Part shown: positions 44,822 to 53,493 of the stretch, in pieces
Layout: every line of letters begins with the position of its first letter
How positions within the stretch are numbered: the stretch's first letter is position 1
Origin: Novacetimonas maltaceti
GTDB taxonomy: Bacteria; Pseudomonadota; Alphaproteobacteria; Acetobacterales; Acetobacteraceae
Assembly (NCBI RefSeq): GCF_002906255.1
Contig: NZ_POTC01000020.1
Span: 1 to 57,081 of the forward strand
Direction: 5' to 3'
DNA: 57,081 nucleotides
Translations under genes and position numbers: made by a program
Notes under the pieces: model-generated
What the model saw: the letters and a program-made list of their open reading frames with translations, nothing else
The model's database searches: none
Told to the model about the DNA's origin: nothing

Positions 44822-45454
44822 ATGCACGATATGGATGACAGGATCCGGGCGGTTCTCGCTCTCTATCATGCCCGGATGGCGGAGGAACGGCACCGTCCGC
44901 GTGAGGAAGCGCCCGGCGGGCGGGATGGCGGTCAGGACCAGCGCATGCGCGCCATCGGGCCGGATACGGGGCGGGTGCTCAATATCCTTGCCCGCAGCCT
45001 TGGCCGGGCGACCATTCTCGAACTCGGCACGTCCTTCGGTTATTCCGGGATCTGGCTGGCCGAGGCCGCGCGTGCGACGGGCGGGAAACTGATCACGATG
45101 GAACGCCATGCCTACAAGACCGACCATGCGCGGGAAATGGCCGGTAGGGCCGGGCTTGCGGAGTGGATCGACTTTCGTGTCGGTGATGCCGTGGCCATGA
45201 TCGGGGAACTGACGGAGAATGTGGATTTCGTCTTCGTCGATCTGTGGAAGGATTTGTATGTGCCCTGCCTGGACGCGTTCTACCCCCGCCTCAATCCGGG
45301 GGCGATCGTGGTGGCGGATAACATGATCCGGCCCGCGACCGAGGATGTGAAGCAATATGGCCGGGCCATCCGGGCGCGCCCCGGGATGTCCAGCGTCCTG
45401 CTGCCCGTAGGGACAGGGATCGAGGTCAGCCGTTTCGAGCCGGAATTGATGTGA
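44822..45454 (+). CDS. O-methyltransferase (catechol-OMT-like)
   Basis: A protein of 210 residues with the class I SAM fold of the family-3 O-methyltransferases: PDTGRVLNILARSL, ILELGTSFGYSGIWLAEAAR (SAM motif I), LITMERHAYKTDHAREMA, VDFVFVDLWKDLYVP (metal-binding Asp region) and AIVVADNMIRP. It methylates hydroxyl groups of small phenols or related compounds with a divalent metal. The ATG at 44822 (after ggggagg) is preferred over a frame open to 44750. The palindrome upstream suggests a repressor. Roughly 100 bases ahead of a drug exporter gene on the same strand. Confidence 0.85.
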   Translation: MHDMDDRIRAVLALYHARMAEERHRPREEAPGGRDGGQDQRMRAIGPDTGRVLNILARSLGRATILELGTSFGYSGIWLAEAARATGGKLITMERHAYKTDHAREMAGRAGLAEWIDFRVGDAVAMIGELTENVDFVFVDLWKDLYVPCLDAFYPRLNPGAIVVADNMIRPATEDVKQYGRAIRARPGMSSVLLPVGTGIEVSRFEPELM

Positions 45455-45552
45455 CGGCGCATCACCTGTTGACTACGACTACCAATATCCGGGGCCGCCG
45501 ATACCCGTCATGGGGCATCGTGCGGCCTGTTTTGTCATGACGGGAAATCTTC

Positions 45553-47064
45553 GTGCAGTTTTCTTCCACGGCAGGAACAGCTTCCGCCGCTCGTAACGCA
45601 CCACGGCTTATGGTGTTCATCGGCCTGATCCTGACCATGGTCATGGGCGCGCTGGACCAGAGCATCGTCTCCACCGCGCTGCCCACCATCGTCAGTGACC
45701 TTGGCGGCCTGGCGCACATGTCCTGGGTGGTCACGGCGTTCATGCTGACCTCCACCATCGCGACACCCCTGTATGGGCGGCTGTCCGACATGTTCGGGCG
45801 GCGTCCCCTGCTGGCGTTCAGCATCGGTTCGTTCCTGTGTGCCTCGCTCCTGTGCGGGATGGCGCAGGGCATGTGGGAACTGATCCTGTTCCGCGGGTTG
45901 CAGGGCGTGGGGGCCGGCGGACTGATGACGCTGTCGCAGACGGTGGTCGGTGACATGGTGACGCCACGGCAGCGCGGCCGTTACCAGGGGCTTTTCACCG
46001 GGGCGTTCGCGGTCAGCAGCGTGACGGGACCGTTCCTTGGCGGTGTACTGACCAGTGCGCTTTCATGGCGATGGGTTTTCCTGGTCAACCTTCCGGTCGG
46101 GCTGCTGGCGCTGGCGCTGGTCATGTTCAGCCTGCCTGCCCACCGGGCGGAGGCAAGACCCCGCATCGACTATCCCGGCGCTGCGTTGCTGAGCGTCGCA
46201 ACGGCGGGTTTCCTCCTGCTGTTCAATGCGCTGGGAACCTCGCTGCCATGGACATCGCCGCTCACATTTCTGCTGCTGGGCTTTACCATGGTGCTGTTCG
46301 TGCTGTTCATCGGGCAGGAACGCCGTGCGCCAGAACCCCTCATCAACCTTGGCCTGCTGCGCATCGTGGAGTTTTCCGTCTGCGTCGCCGCAACCGGGAT
46401 AATGTCGTTCGCGATGATGGGGTCGATGATTTTCCTGCCCCTTTATTACCAACTCGTGCTGGGTGAAACACCGGCGGCGTCCGGTCTGATGATGCTGCCA
46501 CAGGTCGGCACGATGATGGTCAGTTCGGTGCTGGGGGGCTATGTCTCCTCCCGCACGCAGCGTTATGCGCTGCTGCTGGCCATTGGCGTGGGGATCGAAT
46601 TTTCGTCGCTGACGCTGATCGCGGTGTGCGCCCATCATGGCGCGCCGGCCCTTTTCTTTCTGCTCAGCCTCGGGTGTCTGGGCCTTGGCATGGGGATCGG
46701 CATGCCCAATGCGACCGTCATGATCCAGAATGCCGTGCCGTCTGGCGCGCTGGGCATTGCCACGGCCATGATGTCCTTCATCCGCTCGCTTGGGGGCGCG
46801 CTTGGCGTGGCGCTGTCGGGTGGCGTAATGGCGCTGACGTTGCAGAACCGGCTTCAGGCCCTGCCGCAAAAGATTGATGTATCAGGGTTTCTGCAAAAAG
46901 GTATGGCGGCCATCCAGACGCTGTCCCCCGCCATGCACGCACAGGTGACGCAGGCCTACAAGGGTGCGATCAGCGCCAGCCTGAGCGTCAGCAGCAGCTT
47001 CATGTTTCTGGCGTTCATGATGATTGTCGGGTTGATGGTGCGCAAGGCGCGATCCGCGAAATGA
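45553..47064 (+). CDS. DHA2-family MFS multidrug exporter
   Basis: A protein of 503 residues with 14 predicted helices, the size of EmrB/QacA-type drug:H+ antiporters. Helix 1 carries VMGALDQSIVSTALPTIVSD (motif D), the helix 2-3 loop is GRLSDMFGRRPLL (motif A), and helix 5 has the antiporter motif AVSSVTGPFLGGVLT (motif C). It ejects hydrophobic drugs or metabolites from the inner membrane. The GTG at 45553 is taken as start. It may belong with the upstream O-methyltransferase gene as modification plus export. Confidence 0.9.
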   Translation: MQFSSTAGTASAARNAPRLMVFIGLILTMVMGALDQSIVSTALPTIVSDLGGLAHMSWVVTAFMLTSTIATPLYGRLSDMFGRRPLLAFSIGSFLCASLLCGMAQGMWELILFRGLQGVGAGGLMTLSQTVVGDMVTPRQRGRYQGLFTGAFAVSSVTGPFLGGVLTSALSWRWVFLVNLPVGLLALALVMFSLPAHRAEARPRIDYPGAALLSVATAGFLLLFNALGTSLPWTSPLTFLLLGFTMVLFVLFIGQERRAPEPLINLGLLRIVEFSVCVAATGIMSFAMMGSMIFLPLYYQLVLGETPAASGLMMLPQVGTMMVSSVLGGYVSSRTQRYALLLAIGVGIEFSSLTLIAVCAHHGAPALFFLLSLGCLGLGMGIGMPNATVMIQNAVPSGALGIATAMMSFIRSLGGALGVALSGGVMALTLQNRLQALPQKIDVSGFLQKGMAAIQTLSPAMHAQVTQAYKGAISASLSVSSSFMFLAFMMIVGLMVRKARSAK

Positions 47065-47399
47065 CGGGGGCCCCAAACCGGCCGCATCCGTGAGGCTGCG
47101 GGGACGTCCGCGTGCGCCCATATTGCCCGGATGGTTGACTGACGCAGCGGACCATGTCGCGACATCCCGCCTGCCCGTTGCGTGGGGCGGGGTGCCTGTG
47201 GATGGCATTTCCCGTGGGAAGACAGGTCTGGCTGCCTTTTGGGGATCGGTCCTGTATATAAATGTATCCATATGATGAAAATATCACCTATTTTTTACAT
47301 CTCATGCGGACATATCCATACAAATGTATCCAATTAGCTGATACGCCTTGCGGATAGCCCCGGCCGCCGATGCGGTCGGGATGTCATGAAGGAACAGGC
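47065..47399 (+). promoter_or_regulatory. Promoter region of the E1-E2 operon with repeated operator
   Basis: Intergenic 335 bases with a marked AT-rich island (47250-47340) in GC-rich surroundings. aaatgtatcca occurs twice, at 47260-47270 and 47322-47332, 62 bases apart (close to six helical turns), and a related tatcca lies at 47313-47318. This is a plausible operator pair for the GntR-type regulator encoded in the operon, acting by looping. The repeats are seen; the regulator is inferred. Confidence 0.5.
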
Positions 47400-49565
47400 A
47401 TGATGCGTACCATTCCTCTGGATCCCCAGGCATCATGGGTGCAACTCTGCTCGACACAGGATGACTGGGATGCGATGGATCCTGCCATTCTGGATACAAT
47501 GCTGGTCCGGCTCAGCCTGATACGGGCGTTTGAAGAAAGTGTCCTCGATCTCGCGGGAAATGGCCTGGTCCATGGTCCGGCCCATTCCTCCATCGGGCAG
47601 GAAGGCGGCGCGGTGGGAAGCATCCTTCCCCTGTTGCCCGGCGATCAGGTCAATGGATCCCATCGGGGACATCATCAGTTCCTCGCCAAGGCGCTTGGTT
47701 ATGTCGCGCAACAGCAACCCCTTGCGCGCGATGCGCCCTTTGACGGGGCCATCCGCGAAACCCTGCAGGGCGCGCTTGCCGAAATCATGGGGCTTCGGAA
47801 CGGTTTCTGTCTCGGGCGTGGCGGGTCGATGCACCTGCGATGGGCCGAGGCCGGGGTAACGGGAACCAACGCCATCGTTGGCGGCGGCGTGCCACTTGCG
47901 GCCGGGGCCGCATGGGCGGACCGCATGGCGGGGACCGACAATGTTTCGGTGACCTATTTCGGGGATGGGGCGGTCAATATCGGTTCCGTCCTTGAAACCA
48001 TGAACCTTGCGGCGGCATGGAAACTTCCGCTGGTGTTTTTTATCGAAAACAATCTCTATGCCGTCTCCACCCATGTTGACGAGGCCACGGCCGAACCGCG
48101 CCTGTCATCGCGGGGACTGGCCTTTGGCATTCCGTCATGGCGGGTCGATGGCATGGACCCTGTCGCCACGTACATGGCGATGCAGCAGGCGCTGTCGGTC
48201 TGTCGCGCGGGACAGGGGCCGGCGGTTATCGAAGCCACGGTCTATCGTTATTTCCACCAGAACGGGAAACTTCCCGGCAGCGCCTTTGGCTATCGTGACA
48301 AGGGGGAGGAGGCCGCGTGGCGCGAGCGTGACCCGATAGAGCAGGTCGGTCGGGAAATGATCCGGCGCGACCTGCTGACGGCAAAGGATATCTCCGACCT
48401 GCGCGAACGCTGCCGTGCGGTCATGGAGGAAATCTCCGCCGAACTGACGGTCATGGAGGGCAACCGCCGCGCCGTCCGTTCGGATCTGTGGCCAGCAGCC
48501 TCCTTCCGGGATGTGGGGATCCGCAGCGACCTTGACGAGATCAGTGCCCTGCCGCGCCTTTCGCAGGGAACGGCGGGAGAAAGCACAAAACGAAAATTTG
48601 TCGATGTTGTCGCCGATGTCATGAACCGACGGATGGAACAGGACCCCCGCATTGTCGTGCTGGGCGAAGATGTCCATCGCCTCAAGGGCGGGACAAATGG
48701 CGCCACGCGTGATCTGGCCGCCAATTTTCCGGGCCGCGTGTTCGGGACGCCAATCAGCGAGAACGCGTTCATGGGCCTTGCCGGCGGCCTTGCCATGGAT
48801 GGGCGTTTCAGGCCGGTGGTGGAGTTCATGTATCCCGATTTCATGTGGGTGGCGGCGGACCAGGTGTTCAATCAGGTGGGCAAGGCGCGGCACATGTTTG
48901 GCGGCGCGATTGATGTTCCCCTTGTCCTGCGCACAAAGGTCGCGATGGGAACGGGATACGGATCGCAACATTCCATGGACCCGGCAGGTATTTTCGCAAC
49001 GGCACCCGGATGGCGCATCGTGGCGCCGTCATGTCCTGCCGATTATGTCGGGTTGATGAATGCCGCCCTTGCCATCAATGATCCGGTGCTGGTGATCGAA
49101 CATGTGGACCTGTACCAGCAGATGCTGCCGGCCCCCATCGATCTGGATGGCATTATCCCGCCCGGATCGGCGGCATTGCGCAGGTCAGGCAGTAAAGTGA
49201 CGGTCATTACCTATCTGGCGATGGTGCAGCCCGTTCTCGATATTGTTGATGAACTTGATGCGGATGTGGACGTCATTGATCTGCGCTGGCTTGATCGCGC
49301 CAGCCTTGACTGGGACATGATAGGAGAAAGCATCCGCAGGACAAACCGTGTGCTTCTGGTGGAACAGGGCGCGCGTGGAACGTCCTATGGCGGCTGGCTG
49401 GCGGACGAGATCCAGCGACGCCTGTTCGACTGGCTGGATGGCCCGATCATGCGGGTGACGGGTGGCGAAGCCTCACCAAGCATTTCGAAAGTTCTGGAAC
49501 GCGCGGCATGTGCCGGACGGGAGGAAATCAGTGCTGCCCTCGGGGAACTTCTTGAACTGGCCTAG
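47400..49565 (+). CDS. Fused E1alpha-E1beta 2-oxoacid dehydrogenase
   Basis: A protein of 721 residues joining both thiamine-diphosphate E1 subunits that are usually separate. The alpha half (about 10-335) has GHHQFLAKALGY, GRGGSMHL and the ThDP-binding GDGAVNIG with ENNLYAVST; the beta half (about 385-720) has GEDV, PISENAFMGLAGGLAMDG, FMYPDFMWVAADQ and the C-terminal GGEA region. This matches the AcoA/AcoB and branched-chain or pyruvate E1 families, which decarboxylate a 2-oxoacid or acetoin and pass the acyl group to E2. The ATG at 47400 follows aagga. First gene of the catabolic operon. Confidence 0.88.
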   Translation: MMRTIPLDPQASWVQLCSTQDDWDAMDPAILDTMLVRLSLIRAFEESVLDLAGNGLVHGPAHSSIGQEGGAVGSILPLLPGDQVNGSHRGHHQFLAKALGYVAQQQPLARDAPFDGAIRETLQGALAEIMGLRNGFCLGRGGSMHLRWAEAGVTGTNAIVGGGVPLAAGAAWADRMAGTDNVSVTYFGDGAVNIGSVLETMNLAAAWKLPLVFFIENNLYAVSTHVDEATAEPRLSSRGLAFGIPSWRVDGMDPVATYMAMQQALSVCRAGQGPAVIEATVYRYFHQNGKLPGSAFGYRDKGEEAAWRERDPIEQVGREMIRRDLLTAKDISDLRERCRAVMEEISAELTVMEGNRRAVRSDLWPAASFRDVGIRSDLDEISALPRLSQGTAGESTKRKFVDVVADVMNRRMEQDPRIVVLGEDVHRLKGGTNGATRDLAANFPGRVFGTPISENAFMGLAGGLAMDGRFRPVVEFMYPDFMWVAADQVFNQVGKARHMFGGAIDVPLVLRTKVAMGTGYGSQHSMDPAGIFATAPGWRIVAPSCPADYVGLMNAALAINDPVLVIEHVDLYQQMLPAPIDLDGIIPPGSAALRRSGSKVTVITYLAMVQPVLDIVDELDADVDVIDLRWLDRASLDWDMIGESIRRTNRVLLVEQGARGTSYGGWLADEIQRRLFDWLDGPIMRVTGGEASPSISKVLERAACAGREEISAALGELLELA

Positions 49566-49621
49566 CGGCCATTCCCGGAGAGGTCTTCTGGCACCGGTCC
49601 CGTTTATCTATGGAGACTGCA

Positions 49622-50362
49622 ATGCAGGAATTTACAGGTCGTGCCCTGCTCCTGACCGGGGCGGCAGGGGGCATTGGCCGCGAAATCGCCGCGCTTTTTT
49701 TCGCGCGTGGGGCCAGCCTGCTTCTGGCGGACCTTGATGAGGGCGCCGTCACGGAGATGGCGCGCCAGATGGACCCGAAGGCGGAGCGTGTCATCGCGGC
49801 ACGTTATGACGCGGGCCGCGAAGATGATGCGCAGGACATTGTCGATCGTGCGGTCCATCATTTTGGTGGCATTGATTTCGTGGTGCCGGGTGCAGGCATT
49901 TACCCGGAATGTCCGGTCGTGCGGATGGATGCCGCCGACTGGCGCAGGGTCATTGCCATAAACCTGGATAGCGTCTTTTACCTGTGCAAGGCGGCCATGC
50001 CCGCTTTGCGCGATGACAGCGCGATCGTGACCCTGACATCCGTCGCCGCCCATCGTGGCAGCCAGAACCATGCCCATTATTCCGCCTCCAAGGGCGCGGT
50101 TCTCAGCCTGACGCGTTCGCTTGCCATGGAACTTGCCGGGCGCACGCGCGCCAATGCGGTGTCACCCGGGATCATCGAGACCGCGATGACACGTGACCTT
50201 CGCGGCCAGAAAGGCGAGATGCTCAAGGCCCAGACACCGGCCCGCCGTTTCGGCCAACCCGGCGAAGTGGCGTCCGTCGTGGCGTTCCTGTGCGGGAATG
50301 ATGCGAGTTTTGTCAACGGGGAAGTCATTCATGTCAATGGCGGCCTCTATATGGCCGGGTGA
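49622..50362 (+). CDS. SDR family oxidoreductase (first of the operon)
   Basis: A protein of 246 residues from the ATG at 49622 (after ggag). NAD-binding TGAAGGIG is at about 12-19, the active site has Ser (TLTSVAAH) and Tyr-x-x-x-Lys (YSASK), and VSPGIIETAM is on the substrate side. The usual NNAG is replaced by VPGAGIYP. It lies between the E1 and E2 genes, so it probably makes or uses the oxo compound handled by the complex: an acetoin/diol or hydroxy-acid dehydrogenase is likely. Confidence 0.85.
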   Translation: MQEFTGRALLLTGAAGGIGREIAALFFARGASLLLADLDEGAVTEMARQMDPKAERVIAARYDAGREDDAQDIVDRAVHHFGGIDFVVPGAGIYPECPVVRMDAADWRRVIAINLDSVFYLCKAAMPALRDDSAIVTLTSVAAHRGSQNHAHYSASKGAVLSLTRSLAMELAGRTRANAVSPGIIETAMTRDLRGQKGEMLKAQTPARRFGQPGEVASVVAFLCGNDASFVNGEVIHVNGGLYMAG

Positions 50363-50386
50363 CGCCTGTCAGCGAGGTAGACCTTC

Positions 50387-51631
50387 ATGGCTGTCAATAT
50401 TTTCATGCCGGACCTGTCCGCATCCTCAGGGACGGTTACACTGGCCCGCTGGCTCCGGGCCGAAGGGGATGCGATTTCTGCCGGGGACATCCTTGCGGAG
50501 ATGGAGGCGGACAAGGCCACGATAGAAATAGAAGCGCCAGCGGACGGCATCCTGGGGCGTATCCTTGTCCCGGACGGTACACAGGGCATCTGCGCGGATC
50601 AGGTGGTCGGTATCGTTGTCAGGTCGGATGAGAAGGTTCCCGACATATCCGGCATGGATGTCCGAACCGTACCGAACCCGGCGCAGGAAACTGTGGCGGA
50701 GGTTCCTTTGCCGGTCAGGGAGGAGAAGGCCCACGCCCCTGTTGTGTCAGGCAGGGAAACACGGGCACGTATTTTCGCATCCCCTGTCGCACGTCGCCTT
50801 GCGCGCCTGCATGAAGTGGACCTGAAGCAGGTCGATGGCAGCGGGCCACAGGGCAGGATCCTGCGTCGCGACATCGATCGCCTGCTGTCCGGTAGTAAAA
50901 CGGTTGCTCAGGAAACGGAAAAACCGAAGGACGAAGGTGACCGTGTCGCCATGTCGGGCATGCGGCGCGTCATTGCGGAGCGCCTGACGAAAGCCAAGCA
51001 GACGATCCCGCATTTCTATGTCTCGGTTGATGTGCAGGTCGATGCTCTGCTGACGCTGCGTGATGAGCTCAATCATGTTGCGCCAGCGCCGCCGTCCCCG
51101 GATACGTTTCACCTGTCGGTCAATGACATGCTGATCCGTGCCGCCAGTGCGGCATTTGTCGCGGTGCCGTCGATGAATGTCATGTATTCCGCGGATGCGC
51201 TGGTATTCCCGCAGCAGGTTGATATCGCTGTCGCGGTCTCGGTTCCCGACGGGCTGCTGGTGCCTGTCCTGCGTGATGCGGGGCGCAAGTCGCTTGCCAC
51301 CACCAGCAGGGAGGTCCGTGCCCTGATTGAACGTGCACGTGCGGGAAAACTGCGCGCGGATGAAATGCAGGGTGGCTGCTTCACGATTTCCAATGTCGGG
51401 ATGTTCGGTGTTGATACGGTCACCCCCATCATCAACCCGCCCCATGCCGCGATACTTGGGATCGGGGCCATCAGTCGCAGGCCGGTGGTCAGGGAGGAGC
51501 AGTTTGCGATTGCGTCACTCATGACCTGCACCCTTTGTGTCGATCACCGCGTTGTCGATGGTGCACTGGCCGCGCAATGGCTGGGCACATTCAGGAATAT
51601 CGTTGAACAACCCATAAGATTGCTGACCTGA
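50387..51631 (+). CDS. Dihydrolipoyl acyltransferase E2
   Basis: A protein of 414 residues: a lipoyl domain (about 1-78) with the modified lysine in EMEADKATIEIEA (Lys43), a linker, the peripheral subunit-binding domain (about 122-160: ASPVARRLARLHEVDLKQVD, GPQGRILRRD) and a catalytic domain closing with DHRVVDGALAAQWL (His387, Asp391). It passes the acyl group to CoA. The start (ATG 50387) is 25 bases behind the SDR. No E3 (lipoamide dehydrogenase) gene is in the operon, so a shared cellular E3 must be used. Confidence 0.92.
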   Translation: MAVNIFMPDLSASSGTVTLARWLRAEGDAISAGDILAEMEADKATIEIEAPADGILGRILVPDGTQGICADQVVGIVVRSDEKVPDISGMDVRTVPNPAQETVAEVPLPVREEKAHAPVVSGRETRARIFASPVARRLARLHEVDLKQVDGSGPQGRILRRDIDRLLSGSKTVAQETEKPKDEGDRVAMSGMRRVIAERLTKAKQTIPHFYVSVDVQVDALLTLRDELNHVAPAPPSPDTFHLSVNDMLIRAASAAFVAVPSMNVMYSADALVFPQQVDIAVAVSVPDGLLVPVLRDAGRKSLATTSREVRALIERARAGKLRADEMQGGCFTISNVGMFGVDTVTPIINPPHAAILGIGAISRRPVVREEQFAIASLMTCTLCVDHRVVDGALAAQWLGTFRNIVEQPIRLLT

Positions 51632-51683
51632 CAAACATTTTCTTCAGATGACGCCCCGGAAGAAGGGCGCGGGAGACAGGATA

Positions 51684-52658
51684 ATGGCTGACAGCAAATT
51701 ACGGTGCTACATGCCCGACCTTGGCCGCCTGCTGGAGCAGTTGCCCAAGAACTGGGGGCGGTGGGGAAAGGATGACGAGGTCGGTTCCCTTAATTTCCTG
51801 ACCGCGCAGGAAGTCCTGCGCGGTGTTGCCTCCGTAAAGCAGGGAAAGGTATTTACGCTGGGTATCCGTATCGCAGCGCCGGAAGGGGACCCGATCTGGC
51901 CCGGACGCGCAACGGCGCACCGGGTCAATGTCATGGATCGTGCCCATTTCATGTGTGGCAAGGCGGAACCCCTGTCCGGTGGGGGCGAATGGGCCGATGA
52001 CATGGTGGTGATGTACCTGCAGGGATCCAGCCAGTACGATGCGCTGGGCCATGTCTGGTACGACAATACACTCTACAACGGCTATCCCGCGACGACGACG
52101 GTGGGGGCAATGAGCAAGGCCAGCGTGCTGCCCATCGCGGAACGTGGCGTGGTCGGGCGCGGTGTGCTGATCGACATGGCGCGCTTCCGGGGCAAGGACT
52201 GCCTGGACCGGGGCGAGACCTTCACGCATGAGGATCTTGAGGCCGCCGCCGCGCAGCAGGGCGTCGAGATCATGCCCCATGACGTGCTGGTGATCCGCAC
52301 GGGCTGGATCGGGAAATTCTATCGCACGCCCAAGGAAGAATTCTACAAGGACTTTCTGGAACCCGGCCTGACCTACAGCCCTGAACTGGTCCACTGGTTC
52401 CACAAGAAGGAAATTCCCAACCTTGTGACCGACACGATCGCCAACGAGGTGACCGTCGATCCCGAAAGCGGGGTTGTCCTGCCGCTGCATTGTGCGCTGA
52501 TGCGTAATCTCGGCATCACCTTTACCGAGATCATCGCCCTTGATGCGCTGGCGGAGGACTGTGCCGCCGATGGGCAATGGTCCTTCCTGTATACTGCTGC
52601 CCCGCTGAAGGTTGTCGGCGGTTCCGGCGCGCCTGTGAATCCGGTTGTCATAAAATAA
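51684..52658 (+). CDS. Cyclase family protein (Mn-dependent hydrolase)
   Basis: A protein of 324 residues from ATG 51684, which follows ggagacagg. The central QGSSQYDALGHVWYDN is the family's version of the metal-binding H-x-GTH-x-D-x-P-x-H motif of kynurenine-formamidase-like cyclases, and GVLIDMARFRG and DVLVIRTGWIG are further marks. These enzymes hydrolyse amides, lactones or C-C bonds of cyclic diketones, by analogy. It lies in an operon with E1, E2 and two SDRs, so it could cut a ring or lactone to give the 2-oxoacid substrate of E1. Substrate unknown. Confidence 0.82.
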   Translation: MADSKLRCYMPDLGRLLEQLPKNWGRWGKDDEVGSLNFLTAQEVLRGVASVKQGKVFTLGIRIAAPEGDPIWPGRATAHRVNVMDRAHFMCGKAEPLSGGGEWADDMVVMYLQGSSQYDALGHVWYDNTLYNGYPATTTVGAMSKASVLPIAERGVVGRGVLIDMARFRGKDCLDRGETFTHEDLEAAAAQQGVEIMPHDVLVIRTGWIGKFYRTPKEEFYKDFLEPGLTYSPELVHWFHKKEIPNLVTDTIANEVTVDPESGVVLPLHCALMRNLGITFTEIIALDALAEDCAADGQWSFLYTAAPLKVVGGSGAPVNPVVIK

Positions 52659-52683
52659 GAATACCGTTCAGCGGAGAAAATCC

Positions 52684-53448
52684 ATGGAATCACTTTCCGG
52701 TAGCACGGCGCTGGTCACTGGCGCGGGATCGGGCATCGGCCGTGAAACCGCCATCGCCCTTGCCAAAGCAGGGGCTGTCGTCCTGGTCAATGACGTGGCG
52801 CAGCAGGCGGCGCAGGCGACATGCGCCGCCATTGGCGAAGCCGGGGGACAGGCCAGTCCCTATGTCGCATCCGTGGCCGACCCGGATGCCGTGCGCAGCC
52901 TGTTCCACCAGTTTGACGAGGAAGGAAAAACCCCTGACATCCTCGTCAACAATGCGGGGATCAGCGGGAATGGCCCGACACTCGACCTGACGGATGAAAG
53001 CTGGCTGCGTGTGGTGGGCATCAACCTCAACGGCCCGTTTTTCTGCAGTCGGGAGGCCGCACGCCGCATGGGCAGGGCGGGCAGGGGCACCATCGTCAAT
53101 ATCGGCTCGATCTATTCCCTTGTCGCGGCACCGCAGCGCCTGTCCTACTGCACGACCAAGGCCGCGATTGCGATGATGACGAAATGCCTTGCGCTGGAAT
53201 GGGCGGATCTTGGCATCCGCGTCAACTGTGTTGCGCCCGGATATGTGGACAGTGCCCTGACACGTGAACTTGCGGCGTCGGGGCGACTGGACATGGCCGC
53301 GCTGGAACGGCGCACCCCGCAGCACCGCCTTGGCAAGGCGAGCGAGATCGCGGATGCGGTGCTGTATCTGTGCGAACCGCGCAGCGCCCATGTCACGGGT
53401 CATGTCCTGTCGGTGGACGGTGGCTGGACGGCGAATGGATATCTGTGA
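52684..53448 (+). CDS. SDR family oxidoreductase (second of the operon)
   Basis: A protein of 254 residues. TGAGSGIG at about 12-19, NNAG at about 89-92, catalytic Ser (NIGSIYS) with YCTTK, and VAPGYVDSAL after it define a classical FabG/glucose-dehydrogenase-like SDR, C-terminus GHVLSVDGGW. It is 26 bases after the cyclase gene. Its role next to the first SDR is probably a second oxidation step of the same substrate. Confidence 0.9.
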   Translation: MESLSGSTALVTGAGSGIGRETAIALAKAGAVVLVNDVAQQAAQATCAAIGEAGGQASPYVASVADPDAVRSLFHQFDEEGKTPDILVNNAGISGNGPTLDLTDESWLRVVGINLNGPFFCSREAARRMGRAGRGTIVNIGSIYSLVAAPQRLSYCTTKAAIAMMTKCLALEWADLGIRVNCVAPGYVDSALTRELAASGRLDMAALERRTPQHRLGKASEIADAVLYLCEPRSAHVTGHVLSVDGGWTANGYL

Positions 53449-53493
53449 ATCCCGCGCCTGCCGCAGGGTTTCGCGTAATGAAAGAAGGTCGTC

